Shown: in pieces, positions 1 through 7,716 of the stretch | How the letters are laid out: the number at the start of each line of letters is the position of its first letter | Position numbering within the stretch: the first letter of the stretch is position 1 | Position numbers and translations under genes: made by a program | Notes under the pieces: model-generated | Seen by the model: the letters and a program-made list of their open reading frames with translations, nothing else | Told to the model about the DNA's origin: nothing | Databases searched by the model: none | Assembly (NCBI GenBank): GCA_026419705.1 | Contig: JANZYY010000001.1 | Span: 1-36,894 of the forward strand | Source of the DNA: Fischerella sp. | Lineage (GTDB): Bacteria > Cyanobacteriota > Cyanobacteriia > Cyanobacteriales > Nostocaceae | DNA: 36,894 nt | Direction: 5' to 3'

Positions 1-19
1 AGATGTGTATAAGAGACAG
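1..19. other. Tn5/Nextera mosaic-end adapter remnant
   Basis: The first 19 bases are the Tn5 mosaic-end sequence used in transposase-based library kits (AGATGTGTATAAGAGACAG). Its exact reverse complement ends the window. This is sequencing-library DNA left on the contig, not genome. It creates a false ATG at base 3 that would give the first gene a spurious start (M-C-I-R-D-S). Confidence 0.97.
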
Positions 20-20
20 C

Positions 21-839
21 CGTTATGTTTCTGAGAAAGAACGGAGGGTGGATGAGCAGGTGCGGTATGTTGCCCAACTTTTGCAAATTGAAGCACTGTT
101 AAATCGCTTACCCAAGCAGCTATCTGGCGGACAAAGGCAACGGGTAGCATTAGGAAGGGCGATCGCGCGTAATCCGCAAGTATTTTTAATGGATGAACCA
201 CTTTCTAATTTAGACGCGAAATTGCGTGCAGAAACCCGTGCTCAGATTGTCAAACTGCAGCGCCAACTGGGGACGACGACAATTTATGTTACCCACGACC
301 AAACCGAAGCGATGACAATGGGCGATCGCATTGCCATTCTCAATCAAGGTCAACTCCAGCAAGTTGCCCACCCATTAGAACTTTACAACCGTCCCGCTAA
401 TCTGTTTGTAGCTGAATTCATTGGTTCACCGCCAATGAATTTTATCCCTGTAGAATTTCATGCGCCTCTGTTAATTACCAATGGCGATTTTCGTCTGACT
501 CTACCAGAATTTTGGGGAAATGCCTTGCAAGAATACGACGGACGCACTCTCATTTTAGGCATTCGCCCAGAACATTTGATTTTGAGTGCGCCTGCTACCA
601 AAAATCTGCCAGTCCAAGTAGAATTAGTAGAAAACCTCGGCAACGATACCTATCTGTCTACAACGCTTGTTGAGTCTGGTTCTCCAAAAGCTGCCACATT
701 GAATAATTCTTTGCAAGTGCGAGTACCGAGCGACCGCATCATCCGTATTGGCGAACAACTATGGTTATCCCTAACACCAGACAAACTTCACTTTTTTGAC
801 CCAGAAACCGAACTGGCAATACTTCCGGAGAGCCTATAG
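21..839 (+). CDS. ABC transporter ATP-binding protein, MalK/UgpC type, 5'-truncated by contig end
   Basis: C-terminal about 272 residues of an ABC ATPase that would power uptake of a sugar, polyol or similar solute at the inner membrane. Seen: signature LSGGQRQRVALGRA, Walker B VFLMDEP, D-loop SNLDAKLR and H-loop YVTHDQTEAM, followed by the long C-terminal TOBE/OB-fold region typical of the MalK (CUT1) class, with an IRPEHL motif. The Walker A P-loop and Q-loop are missing because the contig starts inside the gene; family members are about 350-370 residues, so roughly 100 residues are lost. The apparent ATG at base 3 belongs to the adapter and is not a start. The substrate cannot be told, since no permease or binding protein is in view. 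The stop is TAG at 837-839. Confidence 0.93.
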   Translation, partial: RYVSEKERRVDEQVRYVAQLLQIEALLNRLPKQLSGGQRQRVALGRAIARNPQVFLMDEPLSNLDAKLRAETRAQIVKLQRQLGTTTIYVTHDQTEAMTMGDRIAILNQGQLQQVAHPLELYNRPANLFVAEFIGSPPMNFIPVEFHAPLLITNGDFRLTLPEFWGNALQEYDGRTLILGIRPEHLILSAPATKNLPVQVELVENLGNDTYLSTTLVESGSPKAATLNNSLQVRVPSDRIIRIGEQLWLSLTPDKLHFFDPETELAILPESL

Positions 840-868
840 TCTGCTTTCACTGATGGTAATCAGTGTAA

Positions 869-1012
869 TCAGCGGGAAATTTATTGTATGCTCAAAACAA
901 AATCACAGAAGCGATCGCTGCGTATAAAAAAGCTCTTGAATTAGACCCCAACAATCTGATTGCTCGAAATAACTTGGAGCGGCTTCAAACAGAGTCAGCA
1001 AAAAACCCATGA
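869..1012 (+). pseudogene. TPR-protein C-terminal fragment
   Basis: An open frame of 47 codons with no ATG start, ending in TGA at 1010-1012. It reads as one good tetratricopeptide repeat (LLYAQNKITEAIAAYKKALE followed by LDPNNLIARNNLERL). A single TPR helix pair with its C-cap but no start looks like the leftover 3' end of a larger TPR gene. It lies between the ABC ATPase gene and the convergent UPF0182 gene. Its parent is unknown. Confidence 0.5.
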
Positions 1013-1051
1013 TAGTCTTCTTTTCTGATTTTATCCTCCTAGCTCCTGCCT

Positions 1052-3976
1052 TCACTCCACCGGGCGAATAATTGCTGGAGAAGTCGGTTGCTCTGGCTGG
1101 AAAATCGCAGCAAGTGCTTGTTCTAAAGTTTCTGCCATGACAATTCGGTTTTCGTAGGCAACAATTACTCTCACAAAAGTGGGCAAGCTATTCCGTTCTG
1201 CTTCCAAATACAGGGGTTCGACGTAGAGAAGAGATTGTTCGATGGGAATCACCAAAAGATTTCCTTGGATCGCTCGCGAACCTTCGCGGTTCCACAGGGA
1301 AATCTGTTGAGAAATCACCGGATCTTGGTTTATTAATGCTTCGATTTGTTGGGTACCGTAGACTAACAGTTGTTTGGGAAATTCGTATAGCAACAACCTG
1401 CCGTAGTTCTCTCCATCGGAACGTGCTGCTAACCACGCAATTAAATTAGCACGTTGTACAGGCTTAAAGGGTAGGAGTAGAATAAATTCTTCTGTTTGTG
1501 CTTTTGGCAACTTCATGATCAAGTAGTAAGGTTCTATGGGAAGTTGTTCCCTGCCATAAATTTCTGTGGGTATCTCCCATAAATCTTCACGGTTATAAAA
1601 CACCTGCGGATCAATCATGTGATATGCTAGTAAGCGTTCTGATTGAACACTGAAGAAATCCAATGGATAGCGAATGTGGCTACGTAGAGGAAGTGGCATT
1701 GCTGAGAGTGGTTTTAGCATCCTCGGAAACACTTTCTCTAAAGTTGCGATAATTGGATCGCTGGGATCGGCAACGTAAAAATCGACTGTGCCATTGTAGG
1801 CGTCGACAACAACTTTGACCGAATTACGAATATAGTTAAATGGATTCTTACCTGGGTCAGAATAAGGATAGCGATCGCTGGTGGTGTAGGCGTCAATAAT
1901 CCAGTAAAGGTAAGTTGGTTCGCCGGTGATTGTTGTCCCTCCGCCCCTTGCTGCAACTAAGTATGGGTCACTATCGAAACGTAAAAAAGGAGCGATCGCT
2001 TGTATCCGTTGGCGAATATTGCGGCGAAATAGCAACTTAGTTTGGGGAGTGAAATTGCGTGTCAGCAGCATTTGCCAATCTTTGAGATATTGGGCAAACA
2101 GCAAGCGCCGCCACATTGCACCGATGGGAATTCCACCTCGCCCATCGTAAACGTTATAGACATTCTCGTTACCACTGGGATAGTCCAATTCTTGGGTTTT
2201 TGTCCCCGTCATTACATAAGTATTGGTAATTTCCCCGTAATAAATTCGCGGTTGACCAATGGGAATGCTAGCACGGATTTCCTCTGTTGTGATTTGTAAT
2301 GAACTTGGGCTGTCTCGATCTTCAACCCCAATATCTTTGACATAGTAATAAGGTAGACCACCAGGACCGACCAAATTCACCGGACTCAGTGTAAATCCGT
2401 AACCATGAGTATAAATTAGACGTTTATTGATCCAGGTTTGTGCTTGCTGGGGGACGTCGCCATAGTCTAGTTCTCGCGCTGCGATGATAGTTTGTTGATA
2501 TTCTGTAGTTTGAGTTTTAAGATCTTGCAACAGGGTGTAGCGGTCAATGTCAGCATCGGGAAACTTGTAATAAGGTCGAATTTGTTGCAATTGGCGGTTG
2601 GTTTGTAAGAGGGGGCGAGTATCCCACAAGCGGATATTGCGAATTGTTTGGTCATTTTCCTTTAAGTCAGCTGCTGTCAGTTGACCTCGTGGATCGAATG
2701 TTTCTGCGTCGATAGCATTTAAATTAAACGCCTCACGGGTAAGAGCAATGGTGCGGGTAATATAGGGTCTTTCCCTGGCTAGTTCATTTGGTTGGACAAC
2801 TAAGCTTTGCACAATTGTCGGTAAGATTTCGCCAGAAATCCCCGCCACAACCATGTACAATATCAGCAAGTAAACCAATTGGCGTGGGAAGGGAATTGGT
2901 CTGAATTTGATTGTTTTCAGTTTAGATAAGACAAATACTCGCCATAGTAGGTAAACTGCGATCGCCACTGCTAAAAAACTCAATCCAGTATAAATTGGCA
3001 ACTGGACGTTCACCTCTGTGTAGCTAGCACCGTAATTTACTCCATGAGTGGAATACAAAAGTTTGTAGCGTAACAGCCAATAATGCAAAGCTACAGCAAG
3101 CATGAGTAGGCTTGTCAAGGCGTTTAAGTGAAGTCGTTGCGGTATAGAAAAGCCCGGAAACCATCCCTCACTTAAACTTTGAGGCGAACGCAGATAAATT
3201 AATGCTACAGAAGCAAGACTGTAAAACAAAATTCCCAATAACCAAAATTTTAATAGTTCCCAAATCGGTAAGGAAAATATATAAAAGCTAATATCTTGGT
3301 GAAACAGAGGATCTGTGCGATTAAAACTAGTGGCTTGGAAATACTCTAGAACTACTATCCAACGTGCTGACAGCAAGAAAGCCAACAGCAAGCTAATTAA
3401 CAAGGCGATCGCTCTTAACAAAAACTGATAATTAATTAAAACTGCAATCGTCAAAACTATCAGCAAACCCGACTGCACGATGGGAATGCTTATTTCCTGA
3501 GATTGCAACAATTGGGAAAGTATCTGTAACTGGGGTGGTAATTGCCAAGACGAAGTGGGAAGTTTGATATTTACAAACCAAAGGTTTAAGGCTTGCTGAC
3601 CATAATAAATCAAAATTATCCCAGCTAAAGCACTCAATCCTATTACCGCTGGGATGAGTAAGTGCAGCCTTAGGGGAGAGGGAGTGGGAGAGTGGCGAAT
3701 TGGGAATTGGAGCTTTTCGCTTGTCCCATGCCTCATCCTCTTGCCCAAGGAGGGGTGCTTGAGCCGATTAGCTATCACGAAATTGCCTAGCAAAAAGCTG
3801 ATGGAGGTGAAAAAAGCGATCGCCCACAATCCCACCTGTGTTCCTAGGCGCAGTAAGAATTCTCGTAAATATCCAACTTCATCAAACCAAAAAATTTCTG
3901 CTGCTAGGCGTGAGGCTAATTCAAGCAACAGCCACAGACCCAACAGCAGTGCAATTAATCGAAAAATTCGGTTCAT
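1052..3976 (-). CDS. UPF0182 family membrane protein
   Basis: Large integral membrane protein of the UPF0182/COG1615 family, function unknown, widespread in cyanobacteria and actinobacteria. About nine hydrophobic segments fill the first ~390 residues (for example IFRLIALLLGLWLLL near the N-terminus and VYLLILYMVVAGI before the last loop). A long soluble region of about 580 residues follows and presumably lies outside the cytoplasm. The longest frame opens with TTG at 3994, but I prefer the ATG at 3976 (MNRIFRLIALL, 974 residues), which places TM1 at the very N-terminus. Odd: between TM2 and TM3 the loop is coded by repeat-like DNA at about 3671-3750 (GGGAGAG/GGAGTGG heptamers), giving a low-complexity SPTPSPL stretch. 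The gene downstream on the + strand side converges with it; hemA lies upstream on the same strand. Confidence 0.9.
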   Translation of the reverse strand: MNRIFRLIALLLGLWLLLELASRLAAEIFWFDEVGYLREFLLRLGTQVGLWAIAFFTSISFLLGNFVIANRLKHPSLGKRMRHGTSEKLQFPIRHSPTPSPLRLHLLIPAVIGLSALAGIILIYYGQQALNLWFVNIKLPTSSWQLPPQLQILSQLLQSQEISIPIVQSGLLIVLTIAVLINYQFLLRAIALLISLLLAFLLSARWIVVLEYFQATSFNRTDPLFHQDISFYIFSLPIWELLKFWLLGILFYSLASVALIYLRSPQSLSEGWFPGFSIPQRLHLNALTSLLMLAVALHYWLLRYKLLYSTHGVNYGASYTEVNVQLPIYTGLSFLAVAIAVYLLWRVFVLSKLKTIKFRPIPFPRQLVYLLILYMVVAGISGEILPTIVQSLVVQPNELARERPYITRTIALTREAFNLNAIDAETFDPRGQLTAADLKENDQTIRNIRLWDTRPLLQTNRQLQQIRPYYKFPDADIDRYTLLQDLKTQTTEYQQTIIAARELDYGDVPQQAQTWINKRLIYTHGYGFTLSPVNLVGPGGLPYYYVKDIGVEDRDSPSSLQITTEEIRASIPIGQPRIYYGEITNTYVMTGTKTQELDYPSGNENVYNVYDGRGGIPIGAMWRRLLFAQYLKDWQMLLTRNFTPQTKLLFRRNIRQRIQAIAPFLRFDSDPYLVAARGGGTTITGEPTYLYWIIDAYTTSDRYPYSDPGKNPFNYIRNSVKVVVDAYNGTVDFYVADPSDPIIATLEKVFPRMLKPLSAMPLPLRSHIRYPLDFFSVQSERLLAYHMIDPQVFYNREDLWEIPTEIYGREQLPIEPYYLIMKLPKAQTEEFILLLPFKPVQRANLIAWLAARSDGENYGRLLLYEFPKQLLVYGTQQIEALINQDPVISQQISLWNREGSRAIQGNLLVIPIEQSLLYVEPLYLEAERNSLPTFVRVIVAYENRIVMAETLEQALAAIFQPEQPTSPAIIRPVE

Positions 3977-3997
3977 ATATAGAGGAACTGGCAACTA

Positions 3998-4097
3998 GGG
4001 ATTAGGGAATAGGGAATAGGGAGTGGTCAATTGTAGTTTGAACTTTCTACTAACCACTAACTACTAACTACCAATCTCTAACCTCTAGATCCTAATT
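3998..4097. repeat. Heptanucleotide array between hemA and the UPF0182 gene
   Basis: 7-nt periodic DNA: GGGATTA, GGGAATA, GGGAATA, GGGAGTG from 3998, then after a 2-nt slip ACTAACC, ACTAACT, ACTAACT, ACCAATC, TCTAACC, TCTAGAT, CCTAATT from 4049 to 4097. The last heptamer abuts and shares one base with the hemA stop codon (complement of 4097-4099). It resembles the STRR class of heptamer repeats known in heterocystous cyanobacteria. Confidence 0.85.
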
Positions 4098-5389
4098 CAG
4101 CTAAACTGTTCACCTGCATCTAGGTTAAACAACATTTGCAGGGCTTGCATGCAATGACGTCTTGCTTCTACATCTTGCTGCGCTCGTAGCTGCACCATCG
4201 GGTCATGTAAAATTTTGTTAACAATACCCCGCGTCAAAGCTTCGATCACCTCTTGATGTTTTTCAGCGAATTCCGAACCCAAACGAGATAAAGCTTTTTC
4301 TAATTCTTGTTCTCGAATGGTTTCGATTTTATTTCGCAGACAACTGATTGTGGAAACAGTTTCTAGCGATCGCCACCAAACATCAAAAGCTTCCACTTCT
4401 TCTTCTAGGAGTCCTTCCGCCTCCTGTGCCATCTTACGACGGCTTTCGTGGTTTTGCGCGACTACTGCTTTCAAATCATCCACATTAAATACCTGCACGT
4501 TGTTTAGTTCGTTAACATCTGCATGAACGTTGCGCGGCACAGAAATATCAATCAAAATCAGCGTGCGGGTGGGTTCCAAAACTATTTCTAATTTGGCACG
4601 GTCAAGAATTGGAACCGTAGCTGATGTACTGGTAAATACTAAATCGCATTCGGAAATTACAGAAGTCATTTCCGAGAGTGGATGAGTTTGGATATTTTGT
4701 CCGGGGAACTGCCTTGCTAATTCCTCTGCGCGTCCAACTGAGCGATTTAAAATACAGATTTTGACAGCACCTTTAGAAAGCAGATGTTGCACTAACAACC
4801 GCGACATTTTGCCTGCACCGAGTATTGCTACTCGGCAAGCAGCTAAATTTGCCATCTTCATCTGTGCCAATTCCACAGCAGCAGAACTGATGGAGACTGC
4901 GCCAGTACCGATGCTAGTTTCAGTACGTACTCGCTTTCCGGCCGTGATCGCTTGTTTAAATAATCGATTCAAAATTGTTTTTATACCGTTGTATTGCTGT
5001 CCCAGCTTGTGAGTATTTTTCACTTGAGCCAAGATTTGACCTTCACCGAGTACCAAGCTATCTAAGCCAGCAGCTACCCGCATCAAATGCATGACTGCAT
5101 CTTGATACAGCAACACAAACAAGTGTTGGCGTAGAGAAGCTACGGGTATTTTGCTGTGTTCTGATAGAAACTGGGTTACTTCTCGGACACCTTGCTCCGT
5201 TTCTTCAGTAACAATGTAAATTTCTAAGCGGTTACAAGTGCTGAGGATGGCAACTTCTTTCAGATGAGGATAGCTAAGCAGATGTGCGATCGCACTTTCG
5301 GTCTGTGGTTCTGGGATGCTTAGCTTTTCTCGGATTTCGACTGGGGCTGTTTTATGGCTTAACCCCACTACTGCTATATTCATATCCAT
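4097..5389 (-). CDS. hemA: Glutamyl-tRNA reductase
   Basis: First committed enzyme of tetrapyrrole (heme, chlorophyll, bilin) synthesis by the C5 pathway: NADPH-dependent reduction of glutamyl-tRNA(Glu) to glutamate-1-semialdehyde. Full length (430 residues). Seen: N-terminal VVGLSHKTAPVEIREKLS, the catalytic cysteine in STCNRLEIY (C52 from the first ATG), MRVAAGLDSLVLGEGQILAQVK, the Rossmann loop ILGAGKMSRLL and the C-terminal dimerisation helix rich in Glu/Arg. Two ATGs lie two codons apart (5389 and 5383); family members usually start MNIAVVGLSH, which fits 5383. glpX lies upstream on the same strand, and the 179 bp between the two are a heptamer foldback, so co-transcription would have to read through it. 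Confidence 0.97.
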   Translation of the reverse strand: MDMNIAVVGLSHKTAPVEIREKLSIPEPQTESAIAHLLSYPHLKEVAILSTCNRLEIYIVTEETEQGVREVTQFLSEHSKIPVASLRQHLFVLLYQDAVMHLMRVAAGLDSLVLGEGQILAQVKNTHKLGQQYNGIKTILNRLFKQAITAGKRVRTETSIGTGAVSISSAAVELAQMKMANLAACRVAILGAGKMSRLLVQHLLSKGAVKICILNRSVGRAEELARQFPGQNIQTHPLSEMTSVISECDLVFTSTSATVPILDRAKLEIVLEPTRTLILIDISVPRNVHADVNELNNVQVFNVDDLKAVVAQNHESRRKMAQEAEGLLEEEVEAFDVWWRSLETVSTISCLRNKIETIREQELEKALSRLGSEFAEKHQEVIEALTRGIVNKILHDPMVQLRAQQDVEARRHCMQALQMLFNLDAGEQFS

Positions 5390-5573
5390 TACTTGTTATT
5401 GGCGATCGGTCATTAGTCATTTGTTGTTTATCAAAAGTCATTAGCTATCTATAGTTTTATTATTTTCCTTTGCCATGATTAGTTGTGGTTAGTAGTTGGT
5501 TGCTGGTTGGCAAAACCAACAAACAACAAACAACTACCAACAAAGAACAAAGGACAAATGACTAATGACTAGT
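5390..5573. repeat. Heptamer foldback filling the glpX-hemA gap
   Basis: Nearly the whole intergenic region has a 7-nt period. From about 5409: TCATTAG, TCATTTG, TTGTTTA, TCAAAAG, TCATTAG. Around 5481-5512 GGTTAGT and GTTGGTT-type units follow. From 5518 the complementary sense appears: AACAAAC, AACAAAC, AACTACC, AACAAAG, AACAAAG, GACAAAT, GACTAAT, GACTAGT. The switch from GTTGGTT to AACCAAC would let the region fold back on itself. The last unit contains the glpX stop codon. Confidence 0.8.
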
Positions 5574-6606
5574 GCAGTTGCAAAACTTTGGGTTCCTCAA
5601 ACATGTGAATGGTATCAACAAATCGAGCAGTTTTCGACTGGTTGGAGATTACCAAGCTTTGAGTCCGTGCACCTCCGTGGAAGAAGCGGACGCCTTGTAT
5701 TAAGTTACCAGAGGTGATGCCGCAAGCAGCAAACAAGACTGTTTGACCGGATGCTAGTTCATGAGCATCGTAGACCTTATCAGGGTCATTAATACCCATA
5801 GACTTGAGGCGATCGATGTTGGCTTCCTTGCTTTCGCCAATCAGACCAGTCTTGACAATTGCAGGATCGTAAATCAGTTGACCTTGGAAGTGACCGCCCA
5901 AGGCTCGCATAGCCGCAGCAGAGATCACGCCTTCTGGAGCAGCACCAATTCCCATGAGACAGTGAATGTTGGTACCAGCAAAAGCACAGGACAGGGCTGC
6001 ACCAACGTCACCATCAGAAATAAGTTGGACTCTAGCTCCTGCTTCCCGGATTTCTTTGATCAGGTCGTTGTGGCGTTCACGCTTCATCACCACTACCACA
6101 AGTTCTTCGATCGATCTTTCCAAACATTCGGCTAGAATCTTCAGGTTTTCGGTCGCAGACTTGTTAATGTCCACTTTGCCCTTGGCTGCTGGGGGAGCTG
6201 CTAGTTTCTTCATGTAGAAATCGGGAGCAGCGAACAAACCGCCTTTTTCGGAAATTGCCAATACAGCCATCGAGCCAGGTTGACCATACGCCACCAGATT
6301 AGTACCTTCGCAGGGGTCAACGGCAATGTCAATTTCAATCAGTTCATCGGGGTTGCATAAATCTTTGGCATCTGGACGGCTGCAAATACCAACTTCTTCC
6401 CCAATGTAGAGCATCGGAGCTTCATCACGTTCGCCTTCGCCAATGACAATACGGCCGCGCATATAAATTTTATTCATCCGTTCCCGCATGGCTTCCACAG
6501 CCACTTGGTCAGCGATATTTTTTTCGCCCTTGCCCATCCAACGAGCGGAAGCGATCGCGGCTTGCTCAACTACCTCAATAATCTCTAACCCAAGAGTATT
6601 TTCCAC
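5569..6606 (-). CDS. glpX: Class II fructose-1,6-bisphosphatase / sedoheptulose-1,7-bisphosphatase
   Basis: Calvin-cycle and gluconeogenic phosphatase that hydrolyses FBP and, in cyanobacteria, also SBP. The 345-residue length is normal for the GlpX family. Seen: MENTLGLEIIEVVEQAA start, metal-binding GEGERDEAPMLYIGE and DPCEGTNLVAYG, then GDVGAALSCAF and GAAPEGVISAAAM. The start is GTG at 6606, chosen because the N-terminus matches the family exactly from there. The stop TAG (complement of 5569-5571) falls inside a 7-nt repeat unit. hemA is the next gene on the same strand. Confidence 0.97.
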   Translation of the reverse strand: MENTLGLEIIEVVEQAAIASARWMGKGEKNIADQVAVEAMRERMNKIYMRGRIVIGEGERDEAPMLYIGEEVGICSRPDAKDLCNPDELIEIDIAVDPCEGTNLVAYGQPGSMAVLAISEKGGLFAAPDFYMKKLAAPPAAKGKVDINKSATENLKILAECLERSIEELVVVVMKRERHNDLIKEIREAGARVQLISDGDVGAALSCAFAGTNIHCLMGIGAAPEGVISAAAMRALGGHFQGQLIYDPAIVKTGLIGESKEANIDRLKSMGINDPDKVYDAHELASGQTVLFAACGITSGNLIQGVRFFHGGARTQSLVISNQSKTARFVDTIHMFEEPKVLQLH

Positions 6607-7019
6607 GGAGTCTGCCCTCTCGATAGCTTGATTTTGCGACTTTTCATCTGGTGATTTCAGTTTTACAGTCTACCAAAGGGCGGATACACGTGGGAAATAG
6701 TCCGCACTTGTGGCTTTGTTAAGTTTTTATACTTACGGGAATGAAAAGCGTCAATCAACCTTGAAATTGCCCAAGTGGGAAGTAGTAACTTTTTCAACCT
6801 CCGCAATGGTAGCTTGAGATCGTCTCGTCTACATTTTAGTCTGCAATTTCATTCTATTCCTTGCATTTAAGTGTGAATTGAAAACTCCAATCATAATTCC
6901 AGGGAAACCTCAACTCTAGATCGTAAAAGAGAGCAGACGGCATAAGTGAGAAGCTTCTTCCAAACTGGGGATAATAATTTAAGTTAGAGATAAATCACAA
7001 AATCCATAAAAACTTAAAT
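6607..7019. promoter_or_regulatory. Divergent intergenic region of glpX and grxC
   Basis: 413 bp with no convincing coding frame. As the only upstream DNA of two divergent genes it must hold both promoters. AT-rich stretches such as ATAATAATTTAAG near 6971 are compatible with a -10 region for the glutaredoxin gene, but I cannot assign promoter boxes with confidence. No 7-nt array is visible here, unlike most other gaps in the window. Confidence 0.4.
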
Positions 7020-7334
7020 ATGCTCAACTTTCTCAATTCTCTTTTAAACCGCCATCCAGAAAACGTTAAAGCCAACGTTGAAATTTATACATGGCAAACT
7101 TGCCCTTATTGCATTCGTGCCAAAATGCTGTTGTGGTGGAAGGGGGTCAACTTCACCGAATACAAAATTGACGGTGACGAAGCAGCAAGAGCACAAATGG
7201 CAGAGCGTGCCAATGGACGTCGCACAGTACCGCAGATTTTCATTAATAATCAGCACGTCGGGGGTTGTGATGACCTGTATGAGTTAGATTCACAAGGTCA
7301 ACTAGATCCTCTTCTTGCTCAACCAGCAGTCTAG
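7020..7334 (+). CDS. grxC: Glutaredoxin 3 (GrxC-type dithiol glutaredoxin)
   Basis: Small cytoplasmic thiol-disulfide oxidoreductase that reduces protein disulfides and mixed glutathione disulfides using glutathione. Seen: active site CPYC at residues 28-31, TVPQIFI with the cis-proline, and GGCDDLYELD, the glutathione-binding GGxDD type. The 104 residues are about 15-18 longer at the N-terminus than the minimal family (near 87): the thioredoxin fold starts at VEIYTWQTC, residue 20. The leader has no signal-peptide character, and the ATG at 7020 has no obvious ribosome-binding site, so a later start is possible. Monocistronic, divergent from glpX. Confidence 0.95.
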   Translation: MLNFLNSLLNRHPENVKANVEIYTWQTCPYCIRAKMLLWWKGVNFTEYKIDGDEAARAQMAERANGRRTVPQIFINNQHVGGCDDLYELDSQGQLDPLLAQPAV

Positions 7335-7344
7335 TACTCCACCA

Positions 7345-7429
7345 AACCAAAATTGCTGGGTAAGTTTGTTTGTAGTTAGCGCTTCAGCGCGAAAGTGCCA
7401 ACTACAAACCCCGCAAAGTTGCTTTGGTT
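7345..7429. repeat. Nested palindromic element, core GTTTGTAGTT...AACTACAAAC
   Basis: A perfect 10-bp inverted repeat (7368-7377 and 7400-7409) encloses the inner sequence AGCGCTTCAGCGCGAAAGTGCC. An outer inverted repeat, AACCAAA (from 7345) with CTTTGGTT (7422-7429), encloses the core. The left core arm GTTTGTAGTTAGCG recurs exactly at 36557, and a relative of the core lies at 10357. It looks like a small MITE-like or REP-like element. It lies 11 bp after the glutaredoxin stop and might also act as a terminator hairpin. The rest of the gap to 7660 shows nothing recognisable. Confidence 0.65.
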
Positions 7430-7667
7430 AACATTTCTCTTCAACAATGGCTAAATCCCCTGCGTGCATTGGCAGACTTTGAGGTGATTGTTCTCCTCTT
7501 TCTAAGGGGGTGAGGGGACCCGAGAGGACAGAAAACAGACTCTATCCCCCTTCCCAAGGTAGCGATCGCCCAACATATTTTCTACTCGTGGTGATGGTTG
7601 AGAGTAGCCTCGTGACCACCCTTGAATCTGGTCACGAGAATTAATTTGCTAGTAGATTGTTCAAAAC

Positions 7668-7716
7668 AACAAACAACAACCAACCACCAACCAGGAACAA
7701 TTAACCATCAATTCAA
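7668..7716. repeat. Heptamer array at the 3' end of the STAND NTPase gene
   Basis: Seven units in register: AACAAAC, AACAACC, AACCACC, AACCAGG, AACAATT, AACCATC, AATTCAA. The stop codon of the minus-strand NTPase gene (complement of 7708-7710) lies across the last two units, so the last one or two residues of that protein come from repeat DNA. Confidence 0.75.

Noticed and set aside
3..20. ATG at base 3 as start of the ABC ATPase gene
   Set aside because: It lies in the library adapter; real genomic sequence begins at base 20 inside the gene.
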